Below, piece after piece: positions 26,407 to 34,780 of a stretch of 64,000 nucleotides of DNA. How positions within the stretch are numbered: the first letter of the stretch is position 1; each line of letters begins with the position of its first letter. Both the position numbers and the translations under genes were made by a program. A model generated the notes under the pieces. The model made no database searches and was not told where the DNA came from. It was given only the letters and a program-made list of their open reading frames with translations. The stretch spans positions 1-64,000 of the forward strand of contig NZ_JBBHJW010000005.1 in the NCBI RefSeq assembly GCF_037482845.1. The letters are read 5' to 3'. This DNA comes from Paucibacter_B soli. Its GTDB lineage: Bacteria; Pseudomonadota; Gammaproteobacteria; Burkholderiales; Burkholderiaceae_C.

Positions 26407-27187
26407 TTGCAGGCAGCCGGTCGATGCGGGCCGAGAACACCGGGCCGCCGTCGATGATGTTGATATGGTGGTCCCAGGCCAGGCCTTCGGCTTCCAGCAG
26501 TTCCGGCAGCAGCTGGGCCGAGGCATCCACCTGACCGATGGCCGCCTGGGTGGCGGCCGGCAGGAAGGAGGCGTAGACCGGCTGGCGCGGCAGCAGCACG
26601 GCCACCAGGGCGCGCCAGTCGGGGCCATGGCGGGCCAGCAGGCCGGCCGCATCGCCAATCACATCGCCGGCATAGAAATGCCGGCCCAGGCCCTGCCAGA
26701 AGGGTGAGCGGCCCGCGGCGTCGCGCTGGCCGGGCAGTTCGATGATGAGGGTGCTGCCATGCGCGGCGCGCTGCTCGGCCAGCCGCAGCAGGGCGCCGCG
26801 CAAAAGCAGGCGCAAGGCCGCGGCCTGCTCGGCCAGACTCAGGCCCGCGCGCGCCCAGCCGAGCTCGGCCAGCTCGCTGGCACCGGCATGGTCGCTGCCC
26901 AGCAGCAGGGTGCGCTGGCGGTGGAACAGGCGCAGCGGCTTGGCCGCATGCACGACGCAGCCGACGTGGTACCAATGGCGCGGCAGCTGCAGGCCGACGC
27001 CGGCGCGCAGCCGCAGGCAGGCGCGCGGCCGGCCGCGCTGCTCCAGCAGCAGCCATTGCTCGCTGCCGTCCGAGGCCGGCAGGGTCTCGTCGCTGCCGGG
27101 CGGCAGCCACTCGCGCAGGGCGGCAAGATCCGCGGCCAGCACCGCGCGCACGCGCGTGCCTTCTTGCTGCATGTTTCTTTCGTTCAT
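26387..27187 (-). CDS. Arginine N-succinyltransferase, second (short) subunit
   Basis: 266 aa from ATG 27187, which overlaps the upstream subunit's stop by ATGA. Key resemblances to AstA/AruF are WYHVGCVVHAA, SPFWQGLGRHFYAGDVIGDA, QPVYASFLPAATQAAIGQV and INIIDGGPVFSARIDRL. In related proteins the last block is followed by a C-terminal domain; here the chain stops some 15 residues later, and it is about 70-90 residues shorter than usual AruF/AruG chains. Heteromeric arginine succinyltransferases transfer succinyl from succinyl-CoA to arginine or ornithine. Whether this short partner is catalytic or structural is open. Confidence 0.75.
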   Translation of the reverse strand: MNERNMQQEGTRVRAVLAADLAALREWLPPGSDETLPASDGSEQWLLLEQRGRPRACLRLRAGVGLQLPRHWYHVGCVVHAAKPLRLFHRQRTLLLGSDHAGASELAELGWARAGLSLAEQAAALRLLLRGALLRLAEQRAAHGSTLIIELPGQRDAAGRSPFWQGLGRHFYAGDVIGDAAGLLARHGPDWRALVAVLLPRQPVYASFLPAATQAAIGQVDASAQLLPELLEAEGLAWDHHINIIDGGPVFSARIDRLPAISAARR

Positions 27188-28260
27188 GCCGGCTCCTCCG
27201 TGGCGCTCTCGGGCGCCGCCCAATCCAGCGGCGCGGCCAGCACCGGCTCGCCGATGCGCAGCGCCAGCGCGGCGGCGCTGGCCTCGTCCAGCGTCAGCGT
27301 GGGCGCGGCATCGGCCGGCAGCAGCACGGCGCGGAAGTCGCGCCGCCGGCCATTGCTCACCAGCTGCCAGCGCGCGCCGGGCTGCAGGCTGCCGGCCTGG
27401 CTGGGCCGGCGGCGCGCACGCCGCACCGTCTTGAGCGTGGGCAGCCGCCCCTCGACGGTGGGGCCGCCGTCGTAGATATTGATATAGGTGTCGGCCTCGA
27501 AGCCCTCGTCCAGCAGGATGGAGAAGGGCAGCTCGCCCACCGCGTGCAGCTGGCCCAGCGCCCATTGCGCGGGCTCGTCCAGCAGCGGCACATAGATGGG
27601 CGACTGCGGCATCAGCTCGGCGATACAGGCCATGTTGCGGCCGCTGGTGAGGGCCTCGGCGCTGGGGTAGTCCATGTCGAAGAAGCGCCGCCCCACCGCG
27701 TCCCAGAAGGGGCAGCCGCCGCTCTCGTCGGCCGGGCCGGGGTTCTCGGAGGCGATGCGGTCGGAAAAGCGCTCGGGATGCTGGGCGATGAAGAGCAGGC
27801 GCGCGCGCGACAGCAGCTGCGGCGCCAAGCCTTCGGCATAGGCGGGGTCGATGTGAAAGCCGGTCAGCAGGCTCACGCCGGTGAGGTCGTGGCACAGGTG
27901 CAGGGTGTGGATGCGGTTGCGCGTGCCTAACTCTGGGCTGACCTGCACGATGAACTCGTTGCGGTAGCTGTAGAAGCGATCGTGAAAGCCCGGGCTGGCC
28001 TCGATGCCGCTGGTGCCTATGATGGCGCCCCCGCGCGCCAGGTCCTCCAGCACGAACAGGTAGATCTCCTCGCCGGTGGCATCGTCCTCGGTCTCGAAGG
28101 CATGGGCCGAGCGCGCCAGCTTGTCCTGCAGGGCGCCTCGGTTGCTGGGCAGCGAGGAGATGCCGATCGCGCTGGCATGGGCCAGGCGCTCCAGCGCCGC
28201 CAGGTCGGCGGGCAGGGCCGGGCGCAGCCGATAGCGGCACGGCAGGTTGGTTTCACTCAT
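27184..28260 (-). CDS. astA: Arginine N-succinyltransferase subunit (AstA/AruG type)
   Basis: 358 aa. The AstA pattern is clear: RPALPADLAALERLA at the start, IGISSLPSNRGALQDKLARS, the RNRIHTLHLCHDLTGVSLLT strand, CPFWDAVGRRFFDMDYPSAE, and INIYDGGPTVEGRLPTLKTV near the end. This is the first enzyme of the arginine succinyltransferase (AST) pathway, which yields glutamate and succinate. The later AST enzymes are not encoded in this window. The gene is coupled by ATGA overlaps to the argR-like gene before it and the short subunit after it, so arginine catabolism is tied directly to the cyanophycin genes upstream. Confidence 0.88.
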   Translation of the reverse strand: MSETNLPCRYRLRPALPADLAALERLAHASAIGISSLPSNRGALQDKLARSAHAFETEDDATGEEIYLFVLEDLARGGAIIGTSGIEASPGFHDRFYSYRNEFIVQVSPELGTRNRIHTLHLCHDLTGVSLLTGFHIDPAYAEGLAPQLLSRARLLFIAQHPERFSDRIASENPGPADESGGCPFWDAVGRRFFDMDYPSAEALTSGRNMACIAELMPQSPIYVPLLDEPAQWALGQLHAVGELPFSILLDEGFEADTYINIYDGGPTVEGRLPTLKTVRRARRRPSQAGSLQPGARWQLVSNGRRRDFRAVLLPADAAPTLTLDEASAAALALRIGEPVLAAPLDWAAPESATEEPA

Positions 28261-29252
28261 GATGGCGAATCCTCATGCGGGGGGCGCCAGGCCTGGCTCT
28301 GGCGGCTGCGCTCCTCGCGCGGCGTGCAGCCAAAGCCGGCGCGGTAGGCGTTGGAAAAATGCGAGGCGGTGGCGAAGCCGCAGGACAGGCCGATCTGCAG
28401 CACCGACTGGCTGGTCTGGCGCAGCATGCGGCGCGCCCGCTCCAGCCGCAGGCTCAAGTACCAGCGCGCCGGCAGGGTGTCCAGATGCTGCTTGAAGAGG
28501 CGCTCCAGCTGGCGCCGCGACACGCCCACCAGGCCGGCGATGTCCTCGGTGGAAAGCGGCTCGCCGAGATTGGCCTCCATCAGCGCCACCGCCTCGGCCA
28601 GCTTGGCCGAGCCATTGCCGGCGCCGGTCAGGCGGCCGCCCTGGCGCTGGTGTTCGTCGCGGCCGCGCAGGCGCTCCAGCCCCAGGGCCATGGCCAGCTC
28701 CTGCGCCAGGCGCTCGCCGTGGCGCTGGCCCAGCCAGGCCAGCAGCAGGTCCTGGCCGGCCTGCTGGCCGGCGCAAGTGAGGCGGTCGCGGTCCAGCTCG
28801 TAGAGATGCTGGCTCAGCAGCACATCGGGATGGCGCTCGGCCAGCGCCGCGCCATGCGGCCAGCTGAGCGTGGCGCGGTAGCCGCGCAGCAGGCCGGCCT
28901 CGGCCAGCCAGGCGGCGCCGCAACCCAGGCCGCCCAGCACCAGGCCGCGCGCGGCGCAGGCGCGCAGCCAGGGCAGCAGCATGGGCGCCAGCGCCTCCTG
29001 CTCATGCCAGGCGCCATCGCTGACCACGAACACCGCGTCGAGCCCGGGCGCAAGCGCGAGCTCGGCCAGGGGCTGGCATTGCAGCCGCGCGCCCACGCCG
29101 GCCGTGACGCTGCGCTCGGCCCCCAGCAGCAGGCATTCGTAGGCCTCGCCGTCCAGCAGCTGCTTGGCGGCTGCCAGCGTCTCGATGGCGCCGGCGAGCG
29201 TCTGCAGGCCAAAGCCTGGCAGCAGCACGAAGGCGCAGCGCGTCAGCTTCAT
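28257..29252 (-). CDS. argR: AraC/GATase-type arginine-responsive regulator, ArgR of Pseudomonas type
   Basis: 331 aa. Residues 1-175 are a DJ-1/GATase1-like domain (CAFVLLPGFGLQTLAGAIET, LVLGGLGCGAAWLAEAGLL). The C-terminal AraC HTH pair follows: EANLGEPLSTEDIAGLVGVS, RRQLERLFKQHL, and LSCGFATASHFSNAYRAGFG. From memory this is the architecture and wording of P. aeruginosa ArgR (RRQLERIFKQ, IQIGLSCGF), the arginine-dependent activator/repressor, unrelated to the E. coli ArgR hexamer. It overlaps both neighbours by ATGA. Sites matching its known consensus lie in front of the operon at 31900-31957. Confidence 0.85.
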   Translation of the reverse strand: MKLTRCAFVLLPGFGLQTLAGAIETLAAAKQLLDGEAYECLLLGAERSVTAGVGARLQCQPLAELALAPGLDAVFVVSDGAWHEQEALAPMLLPWLRACAARGLVLGGLGCGAAWLAEAGLLRGYRATLSWPHGAALAERHPDVLLSQHLYELDRDRLTCAGQQAGQDLLLAWLGQRHGERLAQELAMALGLERLRGRDEHQRQGGRLTGAGNGSAKLAEAVALMEANLGEPLSTEDIAGLVGVSRRQLERLFKQHLDTLPARWYLSLRLERARRMLRQTSQSVLQIGLSCGFATASHFSNAYRAGFGCTPREERSRQSQAWRPPHEDSPS

Positions 29253-30373
29253 GTGGATAGCAGCTTGCCCGCACGCAGCGGCTGGCGGCCCGCCACCTTG
29301 CCCAGGCGCATGCCGGGCACCGCCATGCGGCGGTTCTCGCGCGCGAAGAACAGGCCGTCGATCGGGCTGGTGACGATGCTGCGCTGGCCGCTGATGGGGT
29401 CGATCAGCTCGGCCACCGGCTCGCCGGCGCGCAGCCGCGCGCCGACCTCGCGCAGGAACACCAGCACCCCGCCTTGCGGCGCCACGAGCGGCATCGATCC
29501 CGCCAGCGGCAGCCCCTCGCAGGCCTGCTCGGGCAGCTGCGCCACCGCACCGCTGATGAGGCCGCGCTCGGCCAGGTAATGCACGATCGCCTGCGCGTCG
29601 CGGCGCGCCAGCTGATGCTGCACATCGGCCTCGCCGCGCAGCTCGATGGTGGCCGCCAGGCAGGCCAGTGGCAGCGGTTTGTCGGCGCTGGGCGCCAGGC
29701 GCGCGCGCAGCCGCGCCCACACCATCGAGCAGGCCTCGTCGAAGGGATCGTCGCCCGAGGCATCGGCCAGCAGCGCGAGCTCGGCGCCCAGGCAACGGCC
29801 CAGCAGCTTCGCCTCGGGCCAGAGCGCCTCGGCGGTGTAGAAATGCAGGAGGGCCTCACCATCGCAATGCAGGTCCAGCACGATGTCGGCATCGATCGCC
29901 AGGCCCAGCAAGGTACGGCGCAGGCTCGCCAGCACGGTGCCGGCGGGCAGCGCGGCCACCGCCTCGCGCAGCGCCGCGCGCACCAGCCGCACATTGGCCA
30001 GCGGGTCCGGCCCCAGCCGACCCTCGAGCCGCCGCGCCACCGGCTCGGCCAGGTCGGCATAGTGGCGGTTGAAGTTCTCGCCGCTGTAGAACTCGAAGCG
30101 GCCCTGCATGCCGCGCAGCTGCCACTGGCTCATGCCCAGCGGGTTGGCGGCCGGCACCAGCACGATCTCGCCCGCGATGCGGCCGGCGGCCTCCAGCTCG
30201 TCGAGCAGCTCGCGCAGATGCTGGGCCACCAGCATGCCCGGCACCTCGTCGGCATGCAGGGCAGCCTGGATGCTGGCCTTGAGCCCGTGGCCGGGCTGCC
30301 CATAGTGCAGGCTGATGAGTTCGTGGCTGAGCCCGGGGGTGGCTGGCAGCAGGGCATGACGTTGCATGTGCAT
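29249..30373 (-). CDS. cphZ: Cyanophycin dipeptide hydrolase, CphZ/AotO type (AstE/aspartoacylase family)
   Basis: 374 aa. The zinc ligands of the succinylglutamate desuccinylase/aspartoacylase family are visible: H40 and E43 in HADEVPG and H169 in DLHCDGEAL; NFNRHYADL carries the substrate-binding Arg. Family members remove acyl or peptide groups next to an Asp/Glu. CphZ proteins hydrolyse beta-Asp-Arg from cyanophycin, and the P. aeruginosa homologue AotO lies in the aot-argR operon. Here the gene sits between a cyanophycinase gene (16 bases upstream) and an ArgR gene (ATGA overlap). That context favours CphZ over AstE. ATG 30373 is used; ATG 30367 is possible. Confidence 0.75.
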   Translation of the reverse strand: MHMQRHALLPATPGLSHELISLHYGQPGHGLKASIQAALHADEVPGMLVAQHLRELLDELEAAGRIAGEIVLVPAANPLGMSQWQLRGMQGRFEFYSGENFNRHYADLAEPVARRLEGRLGPDPLANVRLVRAALREAVAALPAGTVLASLRRTLLGLAIDADIVLDLHCDGEALLHFYTAEALWPEAKLLGRCLGAELALLADASGDDPFDEACSMVWARLRARLAPSADKPLPLACLAATIELRGEADVQHQLARRDAQAIVHYLAERGLISGAVAQLPEQACEGLPLAGSMPLVAPQGGVLVFLREVGARLRAGEPVAELIDPISGQRSIVTSPIDGLFFARENRRMAVPGMRLGKVAGRQPLRAGKLLST

Positions 30374-30389
30374 GGCCGCGCTTGCCTAC

Positions 30390-31799
30390 TTACTGCGAGC
30401 TGCCGTCGCGTTCGGTCGCGGCGGGGCTGGCGCCGCGGTTGGTCGGCGCCCAGGGGCTGTAGAGCGGCTGCGGCAGGCGCACCGGGGTGATATCGAGGTA
30501 GAGGTTGATGACGGTGTAGTCCTCGGGGCCGAGCTCGTCGCTGCTCCAGCCTATGCTGCCGGGCCCCTTGTAGAGGCGGAACAGGAAGCCCAGCTCGGCC
30601 AGACTCTCGCCGGGCTTGGGCGCGGCCTCGAAGCTGATGCCGCGCACCTCGGGCAGGTTGCTGTCGATCAGGTAATTCATCGCGTTGGAGATTGCCGAAT
30701 CGCCCAGCATGTCGGAATAGAACAGCGGGTCGGTGTAATAGGGTTTGAAGTCGGGCGTGCCGGGCTCGAGCTTCTGGCTGCGCAGCTTCAGGGCTGACGG
30801 CGTGGTGACGCGCGTCTTCAGGTTGAAGCGGTCGCCATGGTCCAGATAGGTCAGGCGCGCCTGGGTGAGGTTGAGCGCACCCAGGGTCGGGTCGGTCTTG
30901 ATGTCGCTCAGGTCCACCAGCAGGGCGCCCTTGCCGCCTATCACCTCGACCTCGTCGCCGCGTATCACCGCGGCCGAGTTCTCCTCCACGCCCAGTCCCA
31001 GCTTGTAGCCCTTGGCCATCATCAGCGGGATCATGCGGCCGAAGCGGCCGCGCTTGAGGAAGTGCTGGTCGACGAACAGATCGGGGCCGACGAAGCCGAG
31101 GCCGCGGTCGATCTGCTTGCCCTCGGTCCACTTGCCCTTCATGATGCTGATCACGCTGGGTGCGTCGCGGAACATCACCCGGCTCATGATGGCCGCGCCC
31201 GCCGAGGTGCCGGCCACCACGCCGCCGCGGCGGTAGACGTCCCAGATCGCGTCGAGCATGGGCGTGGTATGGCCGCCGGGGTAGAGCACGTCGACGATGC
31301 GCTCCTGCGAGCCGCCGGTGAAGAACACGCCGCGGGCATTGCGCACCTTGGCGATCAGGGCCGGGTCGCGCACCACCTTGTTGAGGTCCACCCAACCGAA
31401 CTTGGGCGCCACCGGCAGGGCCTCGGCCACCGCGCCGCGGCGCTGCAGCAGCTCCACCACCTGCTTGGCGCTGCTCTCCGGGTCTTCCGCGGCGGTGCCG
31501 AACACCACGAAGCGCGCGCCCTTGCCGCCGGCAAGGGCCACCAGCCGGCCCCAGACCTCCTCGTTGTCGGCCTTCAGCGCCCCGCCTATCGGCACCGCAT
31601 GGCCCTTGATGGGCGGCTCGGCCGCTTCGTTGGCAGGTGGCGCGGCCAGCACATGGCTGAGCGCCGGTGGCGTCTTGGGCGTGGGCGCCGCTTTGCTGGC
31701 GGGCGGCGTGGCGGCCTGCGCGGCCAGCCAGCAGCTGCCGGCCAGCAGCAGGGTCAGACCTTGCGCGCTAAGTTTCAGGAGTTGTCGGGTGGCTTGCAT
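30390..31799 (-). CDS. cphE: Exported cyanophycinase (peptidase S51, CphE type)
   Basis: 469 aa. A signal peptide (about 1-29, LLLAGSCWLAAQA-A) and a Pro/Ala linker to about residue 60 precede the S51 domain. The nucleophile is S199 in GVVAGTSAGAAIMS; FTGGSQERI and the VDQHFLKRGRFGRM block with H246 are further cyanophycinase landmarks. Intracellular CphB lacks a signal, so this is the secreted CphE kind, which cuts cyanophycin (poly-Asp with Arg side chains) to beta-Asp-Arg. It heads the five-gene operon cphE-cphZ-argR-astA-(short subunit). The promoter region up to the divergent receptor gene carries ArgR-like sites. Confidence 0.88.
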   Translation of the reverse strand: MQATRQLLKLSAQGLTLLLAGSCWLAAQAATPPASKAAPTPKTPPALSHVLAAPPANEAAEPPIKGHAVPIGGALKADNEEVWGRLVALAGGKGARFVVFGTAAEDPESSAKQVVELLQRRGAVAEALPVAPKFGWVDLNKVVRDPALIAKVRNARGVFFTGGSQERIVDVLYPGGHTTPMLDAIWDVYRRGGVVAGTSAGAAIMSRVMFRDAPSVISIMKGKWTEGKQIDRGLGFVGPDLFVDQHFLKRGRFGRMIPLMMAKGYKLGLGVEENSAAVIRGDEVEVIGGKGALLVDLSDIKTDPTLGALNLTQARLTYLDHGDRFNLKTRVTTPSALKLRSQKLEPGTPDFKPYYTDPLFYSDMLGDSAISNAMNYLIDSNLPEVRGISFEAAPKPGESLAELGFLFRLYKGPGSIGWSSDELGPEDYTVINLYLDITPVRLPQPLYSPWAPTNRGASPAATERDGSSQ

Positions 31800-31899
31800 G
31801 CTTGTGTGTTTCCAGGGCCTGCGTCAGGTGCCGATGATGGCAGCGTCGCGCGGCGCCGGGGTTCAAGGGTAGTGCCGGCCGCGTAATTGAAAAACTACC

Positions 31900-31957
31900 T
31901 GTCGCTTCCACGCAAGCGGCTTGCCTTGAAGCGACAGCCAGTTGCAAGCAAGCGACG
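31900..31957. promoter_or_regulatory. Three ArgR-like half-sites in the cphE/TonB receptor divergent region
   Basis: The pattern TGTCGC-N8-AA-N5 occurs on the plus strand at 31900-31920 and on the minus strand at 31936-31916. A third copy, CGTCGC-N8-AA, is on the minus strand at 31957-31937. The two minus-strand copies are contiguous 21-bp direct repeats, which is the layout reported for P. aeruginosa ArgR operators (TGTCGCN8AAN5, recalled from the literature). The first two copies face each other and share five central bases, producing a nested palindrome. Sites lie about 100-160 bases before cphE and 70-130 before the receptor gene. Confidence 0.75.
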
Positions 31958-32029
31958 AGGCGTGCAAACCCCCGGTGCCCGCGGGCCCGGCTGTTCCTAG
32001 ACTGGCCCACCGCAATTGGAGAAGCCAGT

Positions 32030-34780
32030 ATGAAACCAGCCCTGCGCCCCCAAACCGCCACCGCTTCTTCTTCGTTGTCGTCTTCGCTGCCGCCGCAACT
32101 GCGCAGCAGCACCGCGCTGGCCGCGGCCCTGCTGCTGGCCCTGCCGGCCTGGGCGCAGAGCACCGACACGCTGAACCGGGTGGAGATCACCGGTTCCGCC
32201 ATCAAGCGCCTGGAGAACGAGGGCGCGCTGCCGGTGCAGGTGATCAGCCGCGAGGACATCACCAAGCAGGGTCTCACCACCGCGGCCGAGATCGTCGCCC
32301 GGCTCAGCGCCAGCGCCAGCAATCTGACCGATGGCGGCAGCATCGCCTATGGCGGCTTTCGCGACCAGATGGGCATGAATGGCGCCAATCTGCGCGGTAT
32401 CGGCGTCTCGTCCACCCTGGTGCTGCTGAACGGCCGGCGTCTGGCCAACTTCGCCTCGCCCGGCGATGCCTCGGGCGTGGACCTCAACAGCATTCCGGCC
32501 GCCGCGATCCAGCGCGTCGAGGTGCTGCTGGATGGCGCCTCGGCGCTCTACGGCAGCGATGCCATCGGCGGCGTGATCAACTTCATCACCCGCAAGGACT
32601 ACCGCGGCGCCGAGCTCAATGCCAGCGCCGGGCGCAGCGGCGAGGGCGGCGGCGCCAAGCGCACCGCTTCGGTGGCCGGCGGCGTTGGCGACACGAGCCG
32701 CGATGGCTTCAATGTGTTCGGCGTGCTGGATCTGCAGCGCACCAGCAGCCTGAACGCCATGCAGCGCAAGTTCATCGACGAGCTGAAGATCCCCGAGCGC
32801 CTGCCGGATCTGCTCTCCAGCGCCTCCTTTCCCGGCAATCTGCGCCTCAGCAGCAGCCAGCGCGATGCGCTCATTGACGACGGCTTCTCCAGCAATGGCA
32901 AGACCGTGATCGACAGCAAGAACATCAACCCGGCTGCGGCCAAGGGTTGCAATCCGCCCGCCTCGCTCTACCTGCCCGACGGCATCGGCGGCGTGGACGG
33001 TTGCACCTACGACTACATGCGCGACATCGAGCTCTATCCGGAGTCGGACAAGGCCAGCCTGTTCGGCCGCGGCGTGTTCGAGCTCGGCGGCGGCCACCAG
33101 TTCTTTGCCGAGGCCTCGCTGAGCCGCGCCAAGACCCTGTACACCGGCACGCCCAACCGTGTCGATGCGCTGATGGACATCTCCAAGGTGCCCGCCCTGG
33201 CCGGCACCAGCCTGGCCGGGCTGGCGGCCGACGACGAAGACCGCGTCATCAAGGTGCGTACCCGGCTGGTCGAGGCGGGTCTGCGCACCAGCGAGCTGGT
33301 GTCCAGCCACCAGCGCTATGTGGCCGGCGTGAACGGCACGCTGGCCAAGTGGGACTACGAAGTCGCGTTCAACCACAGCAGCAGCACCGTCTCCGACCGT
33401 GACCACCAGGGCTATCTCAACGAAGCCATGATCCGCGACGGCTTTGCCAAGGGCACGCTGAATCCCTTCGGCCCCTCCAACGCGGCCGGCCTGGCGCTCT
33501 ACGAGGCGGCGCAGATTCGCGGCGAGGTACGGCGCGCCGAGGGCCGCATGGACAGCCTGGACTTCAAGGCCACGCGTGCGCTCTGGGCCTTGGCCGGCGG
33601 CGACCTGGCCCTGGCCCTGGGCGGCGAATTCCGCCGCGAGAAGCAGGACTACCGCCAGTCCGATGCGCTGGCCAAGGACCTGATCCTGGGTGAGACCTCG
33701 CAGGGCCCGGATGCCGACTTCGGCCGCTCGCGCAAGGTGGCCGGCGTGTTCGCCGAGCTCAGCGCGCCCATCACCAAGGCCCTGGAACTGCAGGCCGCGC
33801 TGCGCCATGAGCGCTACCAGGTCACCGGCAGCGCCACCAGCCCCAAGCTGGGCCTGAAATACGTGCCGTCCAAGGAATTGCTGCTGCGCGCCTCGGTGGG
33901 TGCGGGCTTCCGCGCGCCCAGCCTCTCCGACCTCTACCGCCCGGTCACCCAGGGCAGCTCGGCCACCTTGGTGGACCCGGTCTGCATGGCCGCCGATCCA
34001 AGCGCCACGGTGACCGATTGCTCCGACATCTGGGACACCTTCAACTACAGCAATAGCAAGCTCAAGCCCGAGCGCTCGCGCCAGTTCTCGCTGGGTGCGG
34101 TGCTGGAGCCTAAGCGCGGCATGACCTTCAACCTGGACTACTGGAACATCCAGAAACGCGACCTCATCAGCACCCTGGGCGTCGATTCCATCCTCGCGAA
34201 TCTGGACAAATACGGCAGCCTGGTGCACCGCGACGAGGACGGCGTGATCGACCACATCGACCTGGTGAAGGAAAACCGTGGGCGCCAGAAGATCTCGGGC
34301 CTGGACCTGGGCGTGGCGCTGTCGGGCCTGAAGAGCGACTTCGGCAGCTTCGGCCTGCGCCTGAACGGCACCTGGACCTTGGCCTCCAAGCAGCAGACCG
34401 GCAACGACGATCCCTACTACAGCAACCTCGGCCACTTCATCAACGACGGTGTGGTGCAGCGCTGGCGCCATACCCTGGCGGCGGATTGGGAGCTGGGCCC
34501 CTGGAGCGCCACGCTGTCCAACAGCTACCTCTCCGCTTACACGGACCAGACCATCGTCGGCAAGCCCGACCGTCGGGTGGGCGCCTACTCGCTGTGGGAT
34601 CTCACCGGTGCCTGGAGCTGGAACAAGGCCCTGACCCTGCGCGCCGGCGTGAAGAACCTGTTCGACACCGCCCCGCCGTTCTCGCAGCAGGCCTGGTTCT
34701 TCCTGTCCGGCTATGACCCCAGCTACACCGACACGCGTGGCCGCTTCTTCTACCTCAGCGCGCAGTACCAGTACCGTTGA
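32030..34780 (+). CDS. TonB-dependent outer-membrane receptor
   Basis: 916 aa. A long signal peptide ends near residue 43 (LALPAWA-QS). The plug domain spans about 50-170: VEITGSAIKRLENEGALPVQ, LRGIGVSSTLVLLNGRRLA, and VEVLLDGASALYGSDAIGGV. A 22-strand barrel follows, with the lower-case landmarks LRASVGAGFRAPSLSDLYRP and LRAGVKNLFDTAPP. GGAGAAG lies upstream of ATG. Receptors of this subclass import siderophores, saccharides or peptides. Divergent transcription from the cyanophycinase operon and shared ArgR-like sites suggest uptake of cyanophycin fragments, but the sequence does not show the ligand. Confidence 0.88.
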   Translation: MKPALRPQTATASSSLSSSLPPQLRSSTALAAALLLALPAWAQSTDTLNRVEITGSAIKRLENEGALPVQVISREDITKQGLTTAAEIVARLSASASNLTDGGSIAYGGFRDQMGMNGANLRGIGVSSTLVLLNGRRLANFASPGDASGVDLNSIPAAAIQRVEVLLDGASALYGSDAIGGVINFITRKDYRGAELNASAGRSGEGGGAKRTASVAGGVGDTSRDGFNVFGVLDLQRTSSLNAMQRKFIDELKIPERLPDLLSSASFPGNLRLSSSQRDALIDDGFSSNGKTVIDSKNINPAAAKGCNPPASLYLPDGIGGVDGCTYDYMRDIELYPESDKASLFGRGVFELGGGHQFFAEASLSRAKTLYTGTPNRVDALMDISKVPALAGTSLAGLAADDEDRVIKVRTRLVEAGLRTSELVSSHQRYVAGVNGTLAKWDYEVAFNHSSSTVSDRDHQGYLNEAMIRDGFAKGTLNPFGPSNAAGLALYEAAQIRGEVRRAEGRMDSLDFKATRALWALAGGDLALALGGEFRREKQDYRQSDALAKDLILGETSQGPDADFGRSRKVAGVFAELSAPITKALELQAALRHERYQVTGSATSPKLGLKYVPSKELLLRASVGAGFRAPSLSDLYRPVTQGSSATLVDPVCMAADPSATVTDCSDIWDTFNYSNSKLKPERSRQFSLGAVLEPKRGMTFNLDYWNIQKRDLISTLGVDSILANLDKYGSLVHRDEDGVIDHIDLVKENRGRQKISGLDLGVALSGLKSDFGSFGLRLNGTWTLASKQQTGNDDPYYSNLGHFINDGVVQRWRHTLAADWELGPWSATLSNSYLSAYTDQTIVGKPDRRVGAYSLWDLTGAWSWNKALTLRAGVKNLFDTAPPFSQQAWFFLSGYDPSYTDTRGRFFYLSAQYQYR

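Noticed and set aside
29249..30373. AstE (succinylglutamate desuccinylase) as the name of the aspartoacylase-family gene
   Set aside because: Adjacency to cyanophycinase and ArgR fits CphZ/AotO better, and no other later AST gene is present; kept as an alternative.
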